Virus record (IMG/VR): IMGVR_UViG_3300043446_001478
Location: 1-64,000 of that record
Strand: one strand, 5' to 3'
DNA: 64,000 nucleotides
DNA from: a virus
Position 1 is the first letter of the stretch. Each line of letters starts with the position of its first letter. The notes under the pieces were generated by a model that was given only the letters and a program-made list of their open reading frames with translations, searched no databases and was not told the origin of the DNA. Of the stretch, positions 17,183 to 24,764 are shown one piece after another. Made by a program: the position numbers and the translations under genes.

Positions 17183-18535
17183 ATGACTATATCTAAAGCC
17201 CATTGGGACACCGATGGCGAATCAGTAAGACTTTCCCTTCCATTTGCGAAGGTTGATAAGGAGAGACGTATCGTCTCAGGTTTTGCATCTCTTGACAATG
17301 TTGATAAGCAAGGTGATATTGTAACAGCAGACGCATCAATGAAAGCATTTTCTAATTTCCGTGGAAACATTCGTGAAATGCATCAACCATCAGCAGTAGG
17401 AAAGATGGTTTCATTTAAAGAAGATAAGTATTTTGATGCAGAATCTAAAAAGTTTTATTCTGGAGTTTTTGTTTCTGCATATATTTCTAAAGGTGCTAAC
17501 GATGCATGGGAAAAAGTTTTGGACGGTACATATACAGGATTCTCAATTGGTGGTCGTATGAATAAGTGGGATGATGGTTATGATGAGAAGTCAGATTCTA
17601 CAATTAGAATTATTAAAGATTATGATCTTGTTGAGTTGAGTCTTGTAGATTCCCCAGCAAATCAGTTTGCAAACATTATGCATGTTGAAAAGGTAGATGG
17701 TGTTGCTGTTGTTAAAGGTGCAGATGTTGCACTTGAAAATGTTTTTTATGATGAAGAATCTGGAATTGTAATGGTTTCAGATCAAGAAACAGTTAATAGT
17801 CCAATAACTGGTAATGAAATGAAGAATATAGGTTTCGTTGAAAAAGAAGACAACGAAAAAATGGATATAGTCAAATTCTTAGTAGATAGTGCTAAAGGCA
17901 TTGATGCTAAGATTTCAAAGGAGGAAAATCCTATGGCAAAAACAAAGAAAGTTACTGAAGAAGTAACAGAAATTGCTAAGTCAGAAGAAATCGCTCCAGA
18001 GGCAGTTGCCGAAACTCCTGCAGTTGAAACTGAGAAGGCTGACGAAGTTGTTGTTGAAACAACTGAATTTGCTGATACAGAAAAGGCTGCAAAGAAGCCA
18101 CATCCAGATGAGGAAAATGCAGCAGAAGATGCAGCAGAAGGTCCAAATGCTGAGATGGAAGAAGAGGCTAAGGCAAAGAAGAAATCAGATGAAGTTATTG
18201 CTGAATCAATAGCAGACATCAAGAGCACAATCTCAACAGCCTTTAGCGATTTAGTTGAAACTGTAAAGTCTTTGCAGGCAGAAGTAGAAGTACTTAAGTC
18301 AAGCAAAGTTGATACAGATGCAGTAAAGAGTTCATTAGATGCAGTCGCCAAAGATATTGCTGCAATCAATGACCGTTTTAATAATTTTGGAAAGCGTGTT
18401 GACGCAGTAGAAGCAGATACAGCATTCCGAAAGTCTGGCGATCTAGGCGAGATCGTTCAGGAACAACCATCAGAAATGATGGAAAAATCCCTATGGGGCG
18501 GACGTTTCCTCAAAACAGCCGACTTATTTAGATAA
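17183..18535 (+). CDS. Prohead serine protease (XkdF/U35-like) fused to scaffold
   Basis: A 450-residue protein from ATG 17183; an in-frame upstream start at 17150 would sit above the promoter. The first ~185 residues match the XkdF/U35-type prohead protease: ERRIVSGFASLDNVDKQGD at 27-45, H67 in REMHQPSAVG, S121 in YTGFSIGGRM, and DLVELSLVDSPANQF at 148-162. From ~residue 250 it becomes Ala/Glu/Lys-rich and coiled-coil-like, the composition expected of a scaffold. The protease should cleave scaffold and capsid N-termini during maturation. An internal ribosome site makes the scaffold part separately (see nested feature). Confidence 0.87.
   Translation: MTISKAHWDTDGESVRLSLPFAKVDKERRIVSGFASLDNVDKQGDIVTADASMKAFSNFRGNIREMHQPSAVGKMVSFKEDKYFDAESKKFYSGVFVSAYISKGANDAWEKVLDGTYTGFSIGGRMNKWDDGYDEKSDSTIRIIKDYDLVELSLVDSPANQFANIMHVEKVDGVAVVKGADVALENVFYDEESGIVMVSDQETVNSPITGNEMKNIGFVEKEDNEKMDIVKFLVDSAKGIDAKISKEENPMAKTKKVTEEVTEIAKSEEIAPEAVAETPAVETEKADEVVVETTEFADTEKAAKKPHPDEENAAEDAAEGPNAEMEEEAKAKKKSDEVIAESIADIKSTISTAFSDLVETVKSLQAEVEVLKSSKVDTDAVKSSLDAVAKDIAAINDRFNNFGKRVDAVEADTAFRKSGDLGEIVQEQPSEMMEKSLWGGRFLKTADLFR
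17933..18535 (+). CDS. Nested in-frame scaffold protein (internal start)
   Basis: ATG 17933 is codon 251 of the protease gene, in frame, and has AAAGGAGG at 17917-17924 eight bases upstream, one of the best ribosome sites in the window. Starting there gives a 200-residue protein beginning MAKTKKVTEE. It is acidic and alanine-rich, with a coiled coil near 105-185 (LVETVKSLQAEVEVLKSS and AVAKDIAAINDRFNNFG). This is the lambda C/Nu3 arrangement: one frame gives protease-scaffold and scaffold alone. Protein-level evidence is absent, but the ribosome site is hard to explain otherwise. Confidence 0.75.
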   Translation: MAKTKKVTEEVTEIAKSEEIAPEAVAETPAVETEKADEVVVETTEFADTEKAAKKPHPDEENAAEDAAEGPNAEMEEEAKAKKKSDEVIAESIADIKSTISTAFSDLVETVKSLQAEVEVLKSSKVDTDAVKSSLDAVAKDIAAINDRFNNFGKRVDAVEADTAFRKSGDLGEIVQEQPSEMMEKSLWGGRFLKTADLFR

Positions 18536-18558
18536 GTAAAATACTTGGAGGTGACAAT

Positions 18559-19701
18559 ATGTCGGAAGAAATAAAGAAAAACCAACCAGGAGAATCTGGA
18601 CAACTTGGCTCCACACAGCCAGGCCTTTATCAGGCACAAGGTGCATTTGCATCTGGATCTGAAGCAGGTTCTAACATTCCTGGTAACTATACTGATGGTG
18701 GTGTCTTGGGTAATATCCCAAACGCTAACCTAGGTCTTACAACAGGACCAAACGCAGTAAATCCTTCAGGTGAGGCTGGAAGCGGTATCCTACGCCCTGA
18801 ACAAGCACAACGTTTCATTGATTACGTTTGGGATGCTACAGTTCTCGCCCAGGATGGTCGCCGTGTCACAATGAGAGCAAACACCATGGAACTTGAAAAA
18901 GTTAACGTTGGTGAACGAGTAATTCGTGCTGCTGCTCAAGGTCTCGGAGATTATACAAATGCTGGTGCTACATTCACTAAGGTAGAACTTACAACCAAGA
19001 AGATTCGTCTTGATTGGGAAGTATCTGCTGAAGCACTTGAAGATAATATTGAGGGGGCTGCGCTTGAAGATCATCTTGTTCGCTTGATGACAAATGCATT
19101 CGCTAATGATATCGAAGATCTTGCTATCAATGGTGATGCTTCTACAGGCAACTTCCTTTCAATCATGAAGGGCTTTATTAAGAAGCATCAAGATAATGGA
19201 GACTCACATGAGGCTGCCGTTACTGTTGCTGATAATGCTTGGACACCAGAAGTAATGCAGAATCTTATTCTTGCATTGCCACGTAAGTACCGTGCTCTTA
19301 AGAACAATCTTAAGTTCTATGTCGGTACAGATACATTTGCAGGTATCGTAAAGCATAACGGAACTCTTGCTGATGCAATTGCTGAAGCAATGGGCAACCG
19401 TGTTGCTGGTACTGCTGCAAACCGTCAAGCATACCTTGATGGAAACGGTCAGACATTCGGTGGAGCACGTACAACACGTGTTCTCGGAATTGACGTACAG
19501 GAAGTTCCTTACTATCCTGAAGGTTATGTCGATTTGACATTCCCTCAGAACCGTGTATGGGGTTTCCAGAGAGACATCGTTGTAAACCGTGAGTACAAGG
19601 CGAAGAAGGATACAATTGAATATACTGTATTCGTTCGCTTCGGTATTCAATGGGAAGAAGAAGATGCAATCGTTTGGGCCGATGCTGCTTCAGATGAGTA
19701 A
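18559..19701 (+). CDS. Major capsid protein, HK97 fold
   Basis: A 380-residue protein preceded by GGAGGTG. The first ~75 residues are Gly/Asn/Pro-rich and low complexity, and may act as a removable delta-domain. The HK97-like core follows: LRPEQAQRFIDYVWDATVL at 77-95, an E-loop region with DYTNAGATFTKVELTTKKIRL, a spine helix (LEDHLVRLMTNAFANDIEDLAING), and C-terminal ENRE-type strands ending EYTVFVRFGIQWEEEDA. Codon choice is visibly more GC-rich than its neighbours, as for a highly expressed gene. A strong terminator follows directly. Confidence 0.92.
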   Translation: MSEEIKKNQPGESGQLGSTQPGLYQAQGAFASGSEAGSNIPGNYTDGGVLGNIPNANLGLTTGPNAVNPSGEAGSGILRPEQAQRFIDYVWDATVLAQDGRRVTMRANTMELEKVNVGERVIRAAAQGLGDYTNAGATFTKVELTTKKIRLDWEVSAEALEDNIEGAALEDHLVRLMTNAFANDIEDLAINGDASTGNFLSIMKGFIKKHQDNGDSHEAAVTVADNAWTPEVMQNLILALPRKYRALKNNLKFYVGTDTFAGIVKHNGTLADAIAEAMGNRVAGTAANRQAYLDGNGQTFGGARTTRVLGIDVQEVPYYPEGYVDLTFPQNRVWGFQRDIVVNREYKAKKDTIEYTVFVRFGIQWEEEDAIVWADAASDE

Positions 19702-19719
19702 TCTGTAACAGTAACCTTT

Positions 19720-19763
19720 GAGAGGGGGCAGGGGAATGATCTCCTCCCCCTCTTACTTTTTAG
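19720..19763 (+). terminator. Strong terminator after the capsid gene
   Basis: Stem AGAGGGGG / CCCCCTCT (19721-19728 with 19746-19753) extends inward through AGGGG / CTCCT around the loop AATGAT, followed by ACTTTTT. It is the most GC-rich element in the area and limits read-through of the highly expressed capsid unit. Confidence 0.92.
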
Positions 19764-19768
19764 TATTC

Positions 19769-19777
19769 TGTTATAAT
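19769..19777 (+). promoter_or_regulatory. Extended -10 promoter for the connector genes
   Basis: TGT-TATAAT just after the terminator, then TAGGAGGTTAAATA before ATG 19799. It restarts transcription at a lower level than capsid. Confidence 0.6.
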
Positions 19778-19798
19778 AGTTACATAGGAGGTTAAATA

Positions 19799-20290
19799 AT
19801 GGAAGAAAATAATTTTATTGAAGACGCACAACCAGTTGTTGCTGAACCAGTTGCCGAACCAGTTGCTGAGTCAGTTGTTGAACCAGTTGTTGAGGCTCCT
19901 ATGCCAGAGACAAAGGTAGAAGAACAAACACCAACACCAGAAGTTTCCGCATGGGAAAAATACAAAGTTACTGCAGCAGAAGAAAATAAAAATGCTGGAG
20001 TAATTACAACAGACAATATTGCACAGGGATCTAACACTGTTCAAGGTATGGGTTCTGTTGCAAATGGTGTTATTGGCGCAACACTTGTTGAAAAAACACC
20101 AGAGAAGCCTGCTGCTCCACAAAAGAAAACAGTTGCTATTCATTCTACAAAGAATGTTAGTCTGCCAGGAGTTGGCAAGGTATATCGTGGATATAACATC
20201 GTAACACCAGATCAGGCAGAAGCATGGCTTAAGAGAAGTCATATTCGTCTTGCTACATCAGAAGAAGTAGCAGAGGAGTTTGGTCGCTAA
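19799..20290 (+). CDS. Head-associated protein with acidic PVxE repeats
   Basis: A 163-residue protein with GGAGG before the ATG. Residues ~12-32 are five Pro-Val-x-Glu-type repeats (PVVAEPVAEPVAE pattern), giving an acidic extended arm. The C-terminal ~45 residues form a compact domain (VSLPGVGKVYRGYNIV ... DQAEAWLKRSHIRLATSEEVAEEFGR). That last block is, in my recollection, common in small actinophage proteins encoded just after the capsid. Its role is not established: capsid decoration or a connector accessory are the likeliest. Confidence 0.7.
   Translation: MEENNFIEDAQPVVAEPVAEPVAESVVEPVVEAPMPETKVEEQTPTPEVSAWEKYKVTAAEENKNAGVITTDNIAQGSNTVQGMGSVANGVIGATLVEKTPEKPAAPQKKTVAIHSTKNVSLPGVGKVYRGYNIVTPDQAEAWLKRSHIRLATSEEVAEEFGR
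19832..19894 (+). repeat. 12-nt coding tandem repeat (PVxE)
   Basis: Units like CCAGTTGCCGAA and CCAGTTGTTGAG repeat five times in frame, the first with a 3-nt insertion. They encode the acidic N-terminal arm of the 19799 gene. Confidence 0.8.
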
Positions 20291-21211
20291 ATGGAAGTAC
20301 TGAGAGTTCCACCCTATCCTCTAATAACTACATGGACATTACCCATAGCAAATTATGAGTACATTGTCTATGTTGAGGATTTGGTGGATCACTCATTTGA
20401 AGAAACAAATTTATTTTCAGATGCAAATGGAACACTGGTTTATCAATTACCATTATCAAAAGTTCAGTTCGATAGAGACTTTTTAATTAGATTTTATGAT
20501 TCAGAACATGAGCATATTTTATATGAAGATAACCTAACAATTACAAGACCATATGTTAACCCATCAGATTATGGAACTACGGCATCTGAAATTAGTAAAT
20601 ATAAAATGTACGAACTTATTGCAAGATCAATTATCGATACATATGTTGGAGATGGATTCTATAACCATAAACTTGTTTTAAATGTTGTCGGACAAGGAAC
20701 TGACTATTTGCATTTATGGCATGATTCAAACAAAGTTTTAAAAGTTTATGAAAATAATGTTTTAGTTTATGATGCAGAAGATGAAAGTAGTTATCCATAT
20801 TCTTATGGAATATTGTATGATAATTCTGCAATCTATAGAGAAGAAAATGCAACGGCAACCGACGAAAGAAATAGACTTGAATATAACCCACCAAAAACTA
20901 TGACTGCACACGGAGATTTGGGTTTTGCAGGTTATAAAATTGGTGATTTCCCAAGAGGATTTGATTATACAGTAGTTATGGATGTCGGATATCGTGTTGT
21001 TCCTCCAGATGTTAGAGCAGCAACAAAAATGCTTATAGAAGATATTGATTGTGGAAAGTTAGACTATTATAAACGATACATTAATTCATATAATACAGAT
21101 CAATTTAAAATCCAGTTCGATAAGGCAATGATGTCGGGAACTGGAAATATGATTGTTGATAAAATTTTAGATAAATATCTTAAGGTCATAACTAAGCCAG
21201 GAGTTTTATAA
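20291..21211 (+). CDS. Head-tail connector (adaptor), putative
   Basis: A 306-residue protein immediately after the previous stop, with GAGGAG upstream. The N-terminal ~90 residues are beta-rich (TWTLPIANYEYIVYVED). The centre has a helical section (ISKYKMYELIARSIIDTYVG) and the C-terminal third reads VVPPDVRAATKMLIEDIDCGKLDYY, a helix arrangement typical of gp6/YqbG-type adaptors that dock on the portal. Position between capsid and tail tube supports this. The long beta-rich N-terminal extension is unusual for an adaptor and may be an extra neck decoration. Confidence 0.65.
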   Translation: MEVLRVPPYPLITTWTLPIANYEYIVYVEDLVDHSFEETNLFSDANGTLVYQLPLSKVQFDRDFLIRFYDSEHEHILYEDNLTITRPYVNPSDYGTTASEISKYKMYELIARSIIDTYVGDGFYNHKLVLNVVGQGTDYLHLWHDSNKVLKVYENNVLVYDAEDESSYPYSYGILYDNSAIYREENATATDERNRLEYNPPKTMTAHGDLGFAGYKIGDFPRGFDYTVVMDVGYRVVPPDVRAATKMLIEDIDCGKLDYYKRYINSYNTDQFKIQFDKAMMSGTGNMIVDKILDKYLKVITKPGVL

Positions 21212-21660
21212 TGGCTATATGCGAAACCACAGACTTCGCATTTCCTATGCAAGCAGATGTATATCATCCAATAGTTGAACAAGGACCTTACGGAAACGTT
21301 CAAAAAACTTGGGTTCTTGATAGAACAATTGCATGTTCATTTGCTCCTGCAGGTACTGCTTTTAGAGAAGAAGTTGTTCCCAATTTAAATATTACACAGG
21401 ATAAAATATTAATTGGAAGAGTTAAAACTGATATTAGAATTTCTAGTTTAGATGATCGCAACTCTATAAACAATGTTATTATTACAAATATTAAAGATAA
21501 TAACTGTAATGAAATATATTTAGAAACATCTGGGCCACGTTCTGGCAAGTCAACAATATTTGAAATAGCAACTCACGAACCATTTGTTGGACCTTTCGGT
21601 GGTGTTGAATATTATAAATTAATTATTCGTAGATCAGAAAATCAGGCGGTAAATATATGA
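21211..21660 (+). CDS. Head closure (stopper) protein, putative
   Basis: A 149-residue beta-rich protein overlapping the previous stop (TAATG) after AGGAG. The early segment MQADVYHPIVEQGPYGNVQKTWVLDRTIACSF fits a head-completion stopper, with an initial strand pair and an extended loop. Lengths and order of the four genes from 20291 to 22918 match adaptor, stopper, neck/HK97 gp10-like, and tail terminator. The assignment rests mainly on synteny. Confidence 0.55.
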   Translation: MAICETTDFAFPMQADVYHPIVEQGPYGNVQKTWVLDRTIACSFAPAGTAFREEVVPNLNITQDKILIGRVKTDIRISSLDDRNSINNVIITNIKDNNCNEIYLETSGPRSGKSTIFEIATHEPFVGPFGGVEYYKLIIRRSENQAVNI

Positions 21661-22328
21661 AAGTAATTACTGATTCAAGAAAATTTAAACAAGAAATGAA
21701 TAATATTATGGAGTATTCTTTTGGATTTTTGGAAGGAATGCAAAGAGGAAAGAGGGCATTATACTCAGCACTTGGACCACAAATTTCAGAATATGCTTCA
21801 CAATTTATAGATGCAAATGCAAGAGTGGCACCACAACTTCTACATCACGTATACGAGTGGGATAAAACAGGAAGCCCAGAGGCAAGACTTTTTGATATTA
21901 GTTTTACTATTAGCAATGTAGGACTTACATTTAAATCATCGTTTAAACAATCATCATCAATTAAGGACGGATCAAATGTTCCTTTTTATAATAAGGCAGA
22001 AATAATGGAAAAAGGAATTGCAGTTACTATTGCACCTAAAAAAGCAAATGCACTAAGATTTGAAATAGATGGAGAACCAGTATTTACAAAAAATCCTGTA
22101 GTTGTAGAAAATCCAGGAGGACAGACACAAGGTCAATTTGAAAATACTATTAATAATTTTTTTGGTAATTACTTTAGACAATCATTTTTAAAGGCAAGTG
22201 GACTACAAGAACATTTTAAATATCCAAAAGTATATAAACAAAATATTAGGGCTGGAAAATTACAAGGCAGATCTGCTGGTATTCGTACAGGATACCAATG
22301 GGTTGCTAGTGCAGGAGTGATTCGATAA
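21657..22328 (+). CDS. Neck / HK97 gp10-like protein, putative
   Basis: A 223-residue basic protein overlapping its neighbour as ATGA. It starts with a helix (SRKFKQEMNNIMEYSFGFLEG), followed by a long middle helix and beta segments, as in gp10-type neck proteins that join the stopper to the tail. At 223 residues it is longer than typical gp10 proteins (~130). The C-terminus (FFGNYFRQSFLKASGLQEHFKYPKVYKQN split by turns) is Lys/Arg-rich. Assigned by order and general fold pattern only. Confidence 0.5.
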   Translation: MKVITDSRKFKQEMNNIMEYSFGFLEGMQRGKRALYSALGPQISEYASQFIDANARVAPQLLHHVYEWDKTGSPEARLFDISFTISNVGLTFKSSFKQSSSIKDGSNVPFYNKAEIMEKGIAVTIAPKKANALRFEIDGEPVFTKNPVVVENPGGQTQGQFENTINNFFGNYFRQSFLKASGLQEHFKYPKVYKQNIRAGKLQGRSAGIRTGYQWVASAGVIR

Positions 22329-22918
22329 TGGCTATATCTAATCCAATAATTTTTATTAATGACTATTTAAGAGAAAAACTATCAGATCTTTTGCCACCAG
22401 CAAATATAGATGTAGATGTTCCATTTTTCCCAACAAGTCCATCAACAATTGAACAATTAACACAAACTGCTGTTATAAATAATGAAGGACAATTATTTGC
22501 GGTATACGATAGAATGTTTAGATTGCGTAGAAGTCCTTTCCCACACATTAAAGATGAACAGGCCATTTATTATTTTTATGCCTTAGATATTCCATACATG
22601 CTTGATGCTCTCCAGCATATATCAGACCTACTTGATAGGGGAGACGAATCTGCTCAGGAACTAAATACCTGGATTAAATCTAAACTAGAAGATGATGTAT
22701 ATATTAAAAATAAGGGTACTACAAATGAAAAGTCATTTCTTCCAGTATATTTTCATGAAACAAACATCTACCATTTACAAGAAACTAGAGACATTATTGA
22801 TTTTGGAACTGCCAGAACCTATGCAGGCAATAAGATTATAGTAAACTACTGCTATCACAGTGTCGGTGAAAAACGTTCTGGGTCTAAAACTACATATAAT
22901 GATACCCAAATAAACTAA
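22328..22918 (+). CDS. Tail terminator / completion protein, putative
   Basis: A 196-residue protein starting at TAATG after GGAGTG. It begins INDYLREKLSDLLPP, a helix typical of tail-completion proteins, followed by VPFFPTSPSTIEQL and strands such as GQLFAVYDRMFRLRRS. It lies immediately before the tail tube gene, where gpU-like terminators are normally found. The sequence alone does not prove the assignment. Confidence 0.5.
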   Translation: MAISNPIIFINDYLREKLSDLLPPANIDVDVPFFPTSPSTIEQLTQTAVINNEGQLFAVYDRMFRLRRSPFPHIKDEQAIYYFYALDIPYMLDALQHISDLLDRGDESAQELNTWIKSKLEDDVYIKNKGTTNEKSFLPVYFHETNIYHLQETRDIIDFGTARTYAGNKIIVNYCYHSVGEKRSGSKTTYNDTQIN

Positions 22919-22920
22919 TA

Positions 22921-22961
22921 AAAAGGCTGTATAATTATCAATGAGGAAACACGCCTTTTAA
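22921..22961 (+). promoter_or_regulatory. Hairpin, -10 element and micro-ORF before the tail tube gene
   Basis: AAAAGGC-TGT at 22921-22930 pairs with ACACGCCTTTT at 22949-22959 apart from a bulged G. TATAAT at 22930-22935 overlaps the left arm and loop. Five bases later ATG 22941 opens a six-codon ORF (MRKHAF) that stops at 22961. It could be a terminator for upstream genes, a promoter, or both. Confidence 0.45.
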
Positions 22962-22989
22962 TTTCTAGAAAAATAAAGAGGTGAAATAT

Positions 22990-23613
22990 ATGGCTTATAC
23001 TCGTGGTACAAGCAACAACATTATCGTTGGTGCTGCTGCCCTCTTCACATATGAAGATGGCGTTTTGCCAGAGGCTGGTGTCCTTCCAGGATATTCAGCA
23101 GGCGTATCTTACAAGACGACTCTTTCTGATGAAGAAGGGTTCCGTAACGTAGGATATACAATGAATGGTTTGGAACTTCAATTCCAGCCAGACTTTGGAG
23201 AAGTATCTGTCGATCAGGTTCTTGACGTTGCAAAGTTGTTCAAGCAAGGTATGAAGGTTAATCTTAATACTACATTTGCTGAAGCAACATTGGAAAATCT
23301 TTTGTTTGCACTTGCAAGCAAGGATAGCAATCTAACAAGCGTATCTGGTAATCCAACATTAAATCTTTCCGCAGGCGACATCGGTGAATGCCCAGTCGAA
23401 CGTGGTTTGGTTGCTGTAGGACCTGGAACTGGTGATTGCGCTGCATCTGACCAGATCGAAAGAGTTTATGTTGCATACCGTGCACTTTCAATTGAAAATG
23501 TAACCGTGTCTGCAAAGCGTGATGCTGCTTCTATGTTTGAAGTTTCATTCCGTCTTCTTCCAAATGATGCAGGTTCATATGGTAAGATCGTAGATCGTAC
23601 TATCCCAGCATAA
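22990..23613 (+). CDS. Major tail (tube) protein
   Basis: A 207-residue protein from ATG 22990, preceded by AAAGAGGTG; an upstream in-frame GTG at 22981 lies too close to the ribosome site. It is almost all beta: VGAAALFTYEDGVLP, GYTMNGLELQFQPDFGEVSVDQVLDVAKLF, then LENVTVSAKRDAASMFEVSFRLLPND. That ladder of strands plus GxVxVDQ-type segments is typical of siphovirus tube subunits. Codon use is more GC-rich than neighbours, as in the capsid gene, consistent with high expression, and it is bracketed by its own hairpin/promoter and terminator. Confidence 0.85.
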   Translation: MAYTRGTSNNIIVGAAALFTYEDGVLPEAGVLPGYSAGVSYKTTLSDEEGFRNVGYTMNGLELQFQPDFGEVSVDQVLDVAKLFKQGMKVNLNTTFAEATLENLLFALASKDSNLTSVSGNPTLNLSAGDIGECPVERGLVAVGPGTGDCAASDQIERVYVAYRALSIENVTVSAKRDAASMFEVSFRLLPNDAGSYGKIVDRTIPA

Positions 23614-23634
23614 TACAACTTAATAATACAGGAG

Positions 23635-23659
23635 ACCCAGTCTTTATGACTGGGTTTTT
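23635..23659 (+). terminator. Terminator after the tail tube gene
   Basis: Perfect 8-bp stem ACCCAGTC / GACTGGGT, loop TTTAT, then five T. It separates the abundant tube transcript from the chaperone and tape-measure genes. Confidence 0.92.
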
Positions 23660-23665
23660 CTGTTT

Positions 23666-23674
23666 TGGTATAAT
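23666..23674 (+). promoter_or_regulatory. Leaderless extended -10 promoter
   Basis: TGG-TATAAT ends six bases before ATG 23681, and there is no Shine-Dalgarno site in between. Confidence 0.75.
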
Positions 23675-23680
23675 GTATTT

Positions 23681-24367
23681 ATGCCAACTCAAATTTATGA
23701 TAATACAATTGTGACATTAATTGATGGAACAGAACTATACATTACTCCTTTAAAAATAAAATATTTAAAATTATTTATGCAAGAATTTGAACGGGTTAAA
23801 AAATCTAAAAATGATGATGAGGCAATAGATGCATTGGCATACTGCACAACTATTATGATGAGGCAGTATTGTCCAGAAATAAAAACACAACAACAATTAG
23901 AGGATAGAATTGACCTTCCAACAGTATATAAAATATTAGAATATTCTGCAGGCATTAAAATAAATGAAAAATCTGAAAAACCAGTAAAAGAGCAAGCCGA
24001 AAAAAGTGGATCAACTTGGGATGACTTAGATTTGGCAGAATTAGAGTCAGAGGTTTTTCTTCTCGGTATTTGGAAAGATTATGAAGAACTAGAATCTTCA
24101 ATGTCAATGCCAGAGATGACAGCAACTTTAAAAATAAAAAGAGACTTAGATTATGAGCAAAAAAAGTTTTTGGCAGCAATGCAGGGTGTAGATTTAGATA
24201 AAGCAAGTGGTAAACAGGACGCATGGGAAGAAATGAAAGCCAGGGTATTTAGTGGTGGCAAAGCAGCAGACTCAAAAGACATATTAGCACTACAAGGACA
24301 AAATGCAACTACGGCTGGTTTTGGTATTGGTTTGGGATTAGAATACGAAGATCTTACCCAAAAATAA
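23681..24367 (+). CDS. Tail assembly chaperone, long form (G and T regions in one frame)
   Basis: A 228-residue protein. Residues 1-~95 (VTLIDGTELYITPLKIKYLKLFMQEF ... IDLPTVYKILEYSAGI, read in pieces) are paralogous to the whole 24413 protein. Residues ~110-228 add a second domain containing LAELESEVFLLGIWKDYEELE and DAWEEMKARVF, which resembles the part normally reached by a -1 frameshift in tail assembly chaperones. Here both parts are in one continuous frame. The protein should bind the tape measure and recruit tube subunits during assembly. Translation probably starts leaderlessly. Confidence 0.8.
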   Translation: MPTQIYDNTIVTLIDGTELYITPLKIKYLKLFMQEFERVKKSKNDDEAIDALAYCTTIMMRQYCPEIKTQQQLEDRIDLPTVYKILEYSAGIKINEKSEKPVKEQAEKSGSTWDDLDLAELESEVFLLGIWKDYEELESSMSMPEMTATLKIKRDLDYEQKKFLAAMQGVDLDKASGKQDAWEEMKARVFSGGKAADSKDILALQGQNATTAGFGIGLGLEYEDLTQK

Positions 24368-24377
24368 AGGTTGATTG

Positions 24378-24386
24378 TGGTATAAT
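24378..24386 (+). promoter_or_regulatory. Extended -10 promoter for short chaperone and tape measure
   Basis: TGG-TATAAT in the 45-nt gap, followed by TTAAGGAGGAATA before ATG 24413. It gives the short chaperone its own strong expression signals. Confidence 0.65.
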
Positions 24387-24412
24387 TATTTCACTTACCT
24401 TAAGGAGGAATA

Positions 24413-24736
24413 ATGGCAGAAAAGCCTACAAAAAAGACTGTAAAACTCATCGATGGATCAGAACTTGCTGTACAACCATTAAAGATCTCATTGCTAAGAC
24501 CTTTTATGAAGAAGTTTGCTGATTTAGCAACCGTTAGTGATGATAATGATAAATCAATGGATATCTTGTTAGATTGTGTTCAGATTGCGATGAAACAATA
24601 TAAACCAGAATTATCAGAAAATAAAGATGATTTAGAAAACTTACTAGATCTTCCTACAGTCTATGAAATTATTGATGCTGCAACAGGATTCCAAAATGCT
24701 GATGCAAGTACATTAATTAGTTCCATGTCTAAGTAA
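24413..24736 (+). CDS. Tail assembly chaperone, short form (G-like paralogue)
   Basis: A 107-residue protein with a perfect AAGGAGG site. It aligns along its full length with the N-terminal part of the 23681 protein: VKLIDGSELAVQPLKI, CVQIAMKQYKPEL and LDLPTVYEIIDAATGF each have a counterpart there. It lacks the T-like second domain. Usual siphoviruses make G in excess over GT by frameshifting; here separate genes with different promoters could set the ratio. It ends 28 bases before the tape measure start. Confidence 0.8.
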   Translation: MAEKPTKKTVKLIDGSELAVQPLKISLLRPFMKKFADLATVSDDNDKSMDILLDCVQIAMKQYKPELSENKDDLENLLDLPTVYEIIDAATGFQNADASTLISSMSK

Positions 24737-24764
24737 AAATAAATAAAAAGAGGTGTTATGAAAA

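Noticed and set aside
17782-18369. Long minus-strand ORF (195 codons) opposite the scaffold
   Set aside because: A mirror of the biased Ala/Glu/Lys codons on the + strand; Ser/Ala-rich, no ribosome site, antisense to a clear gene.
19204-19669. Two minus-strand ORFs opposite the capsid gene
   Set aside because: They overlap each other and a certain gene in antisense, have Cys/Ser/Thr-rich low-complexity products, and lack start signals.
24355-24413. Programmed frameshift or stop read-through joining the two tail chaperones
   Set aside because: CCCAAAA at 24359 is not in the right phase for a -1 slip, it sits at the stop, and three in-frame TAA codons separate the genes.
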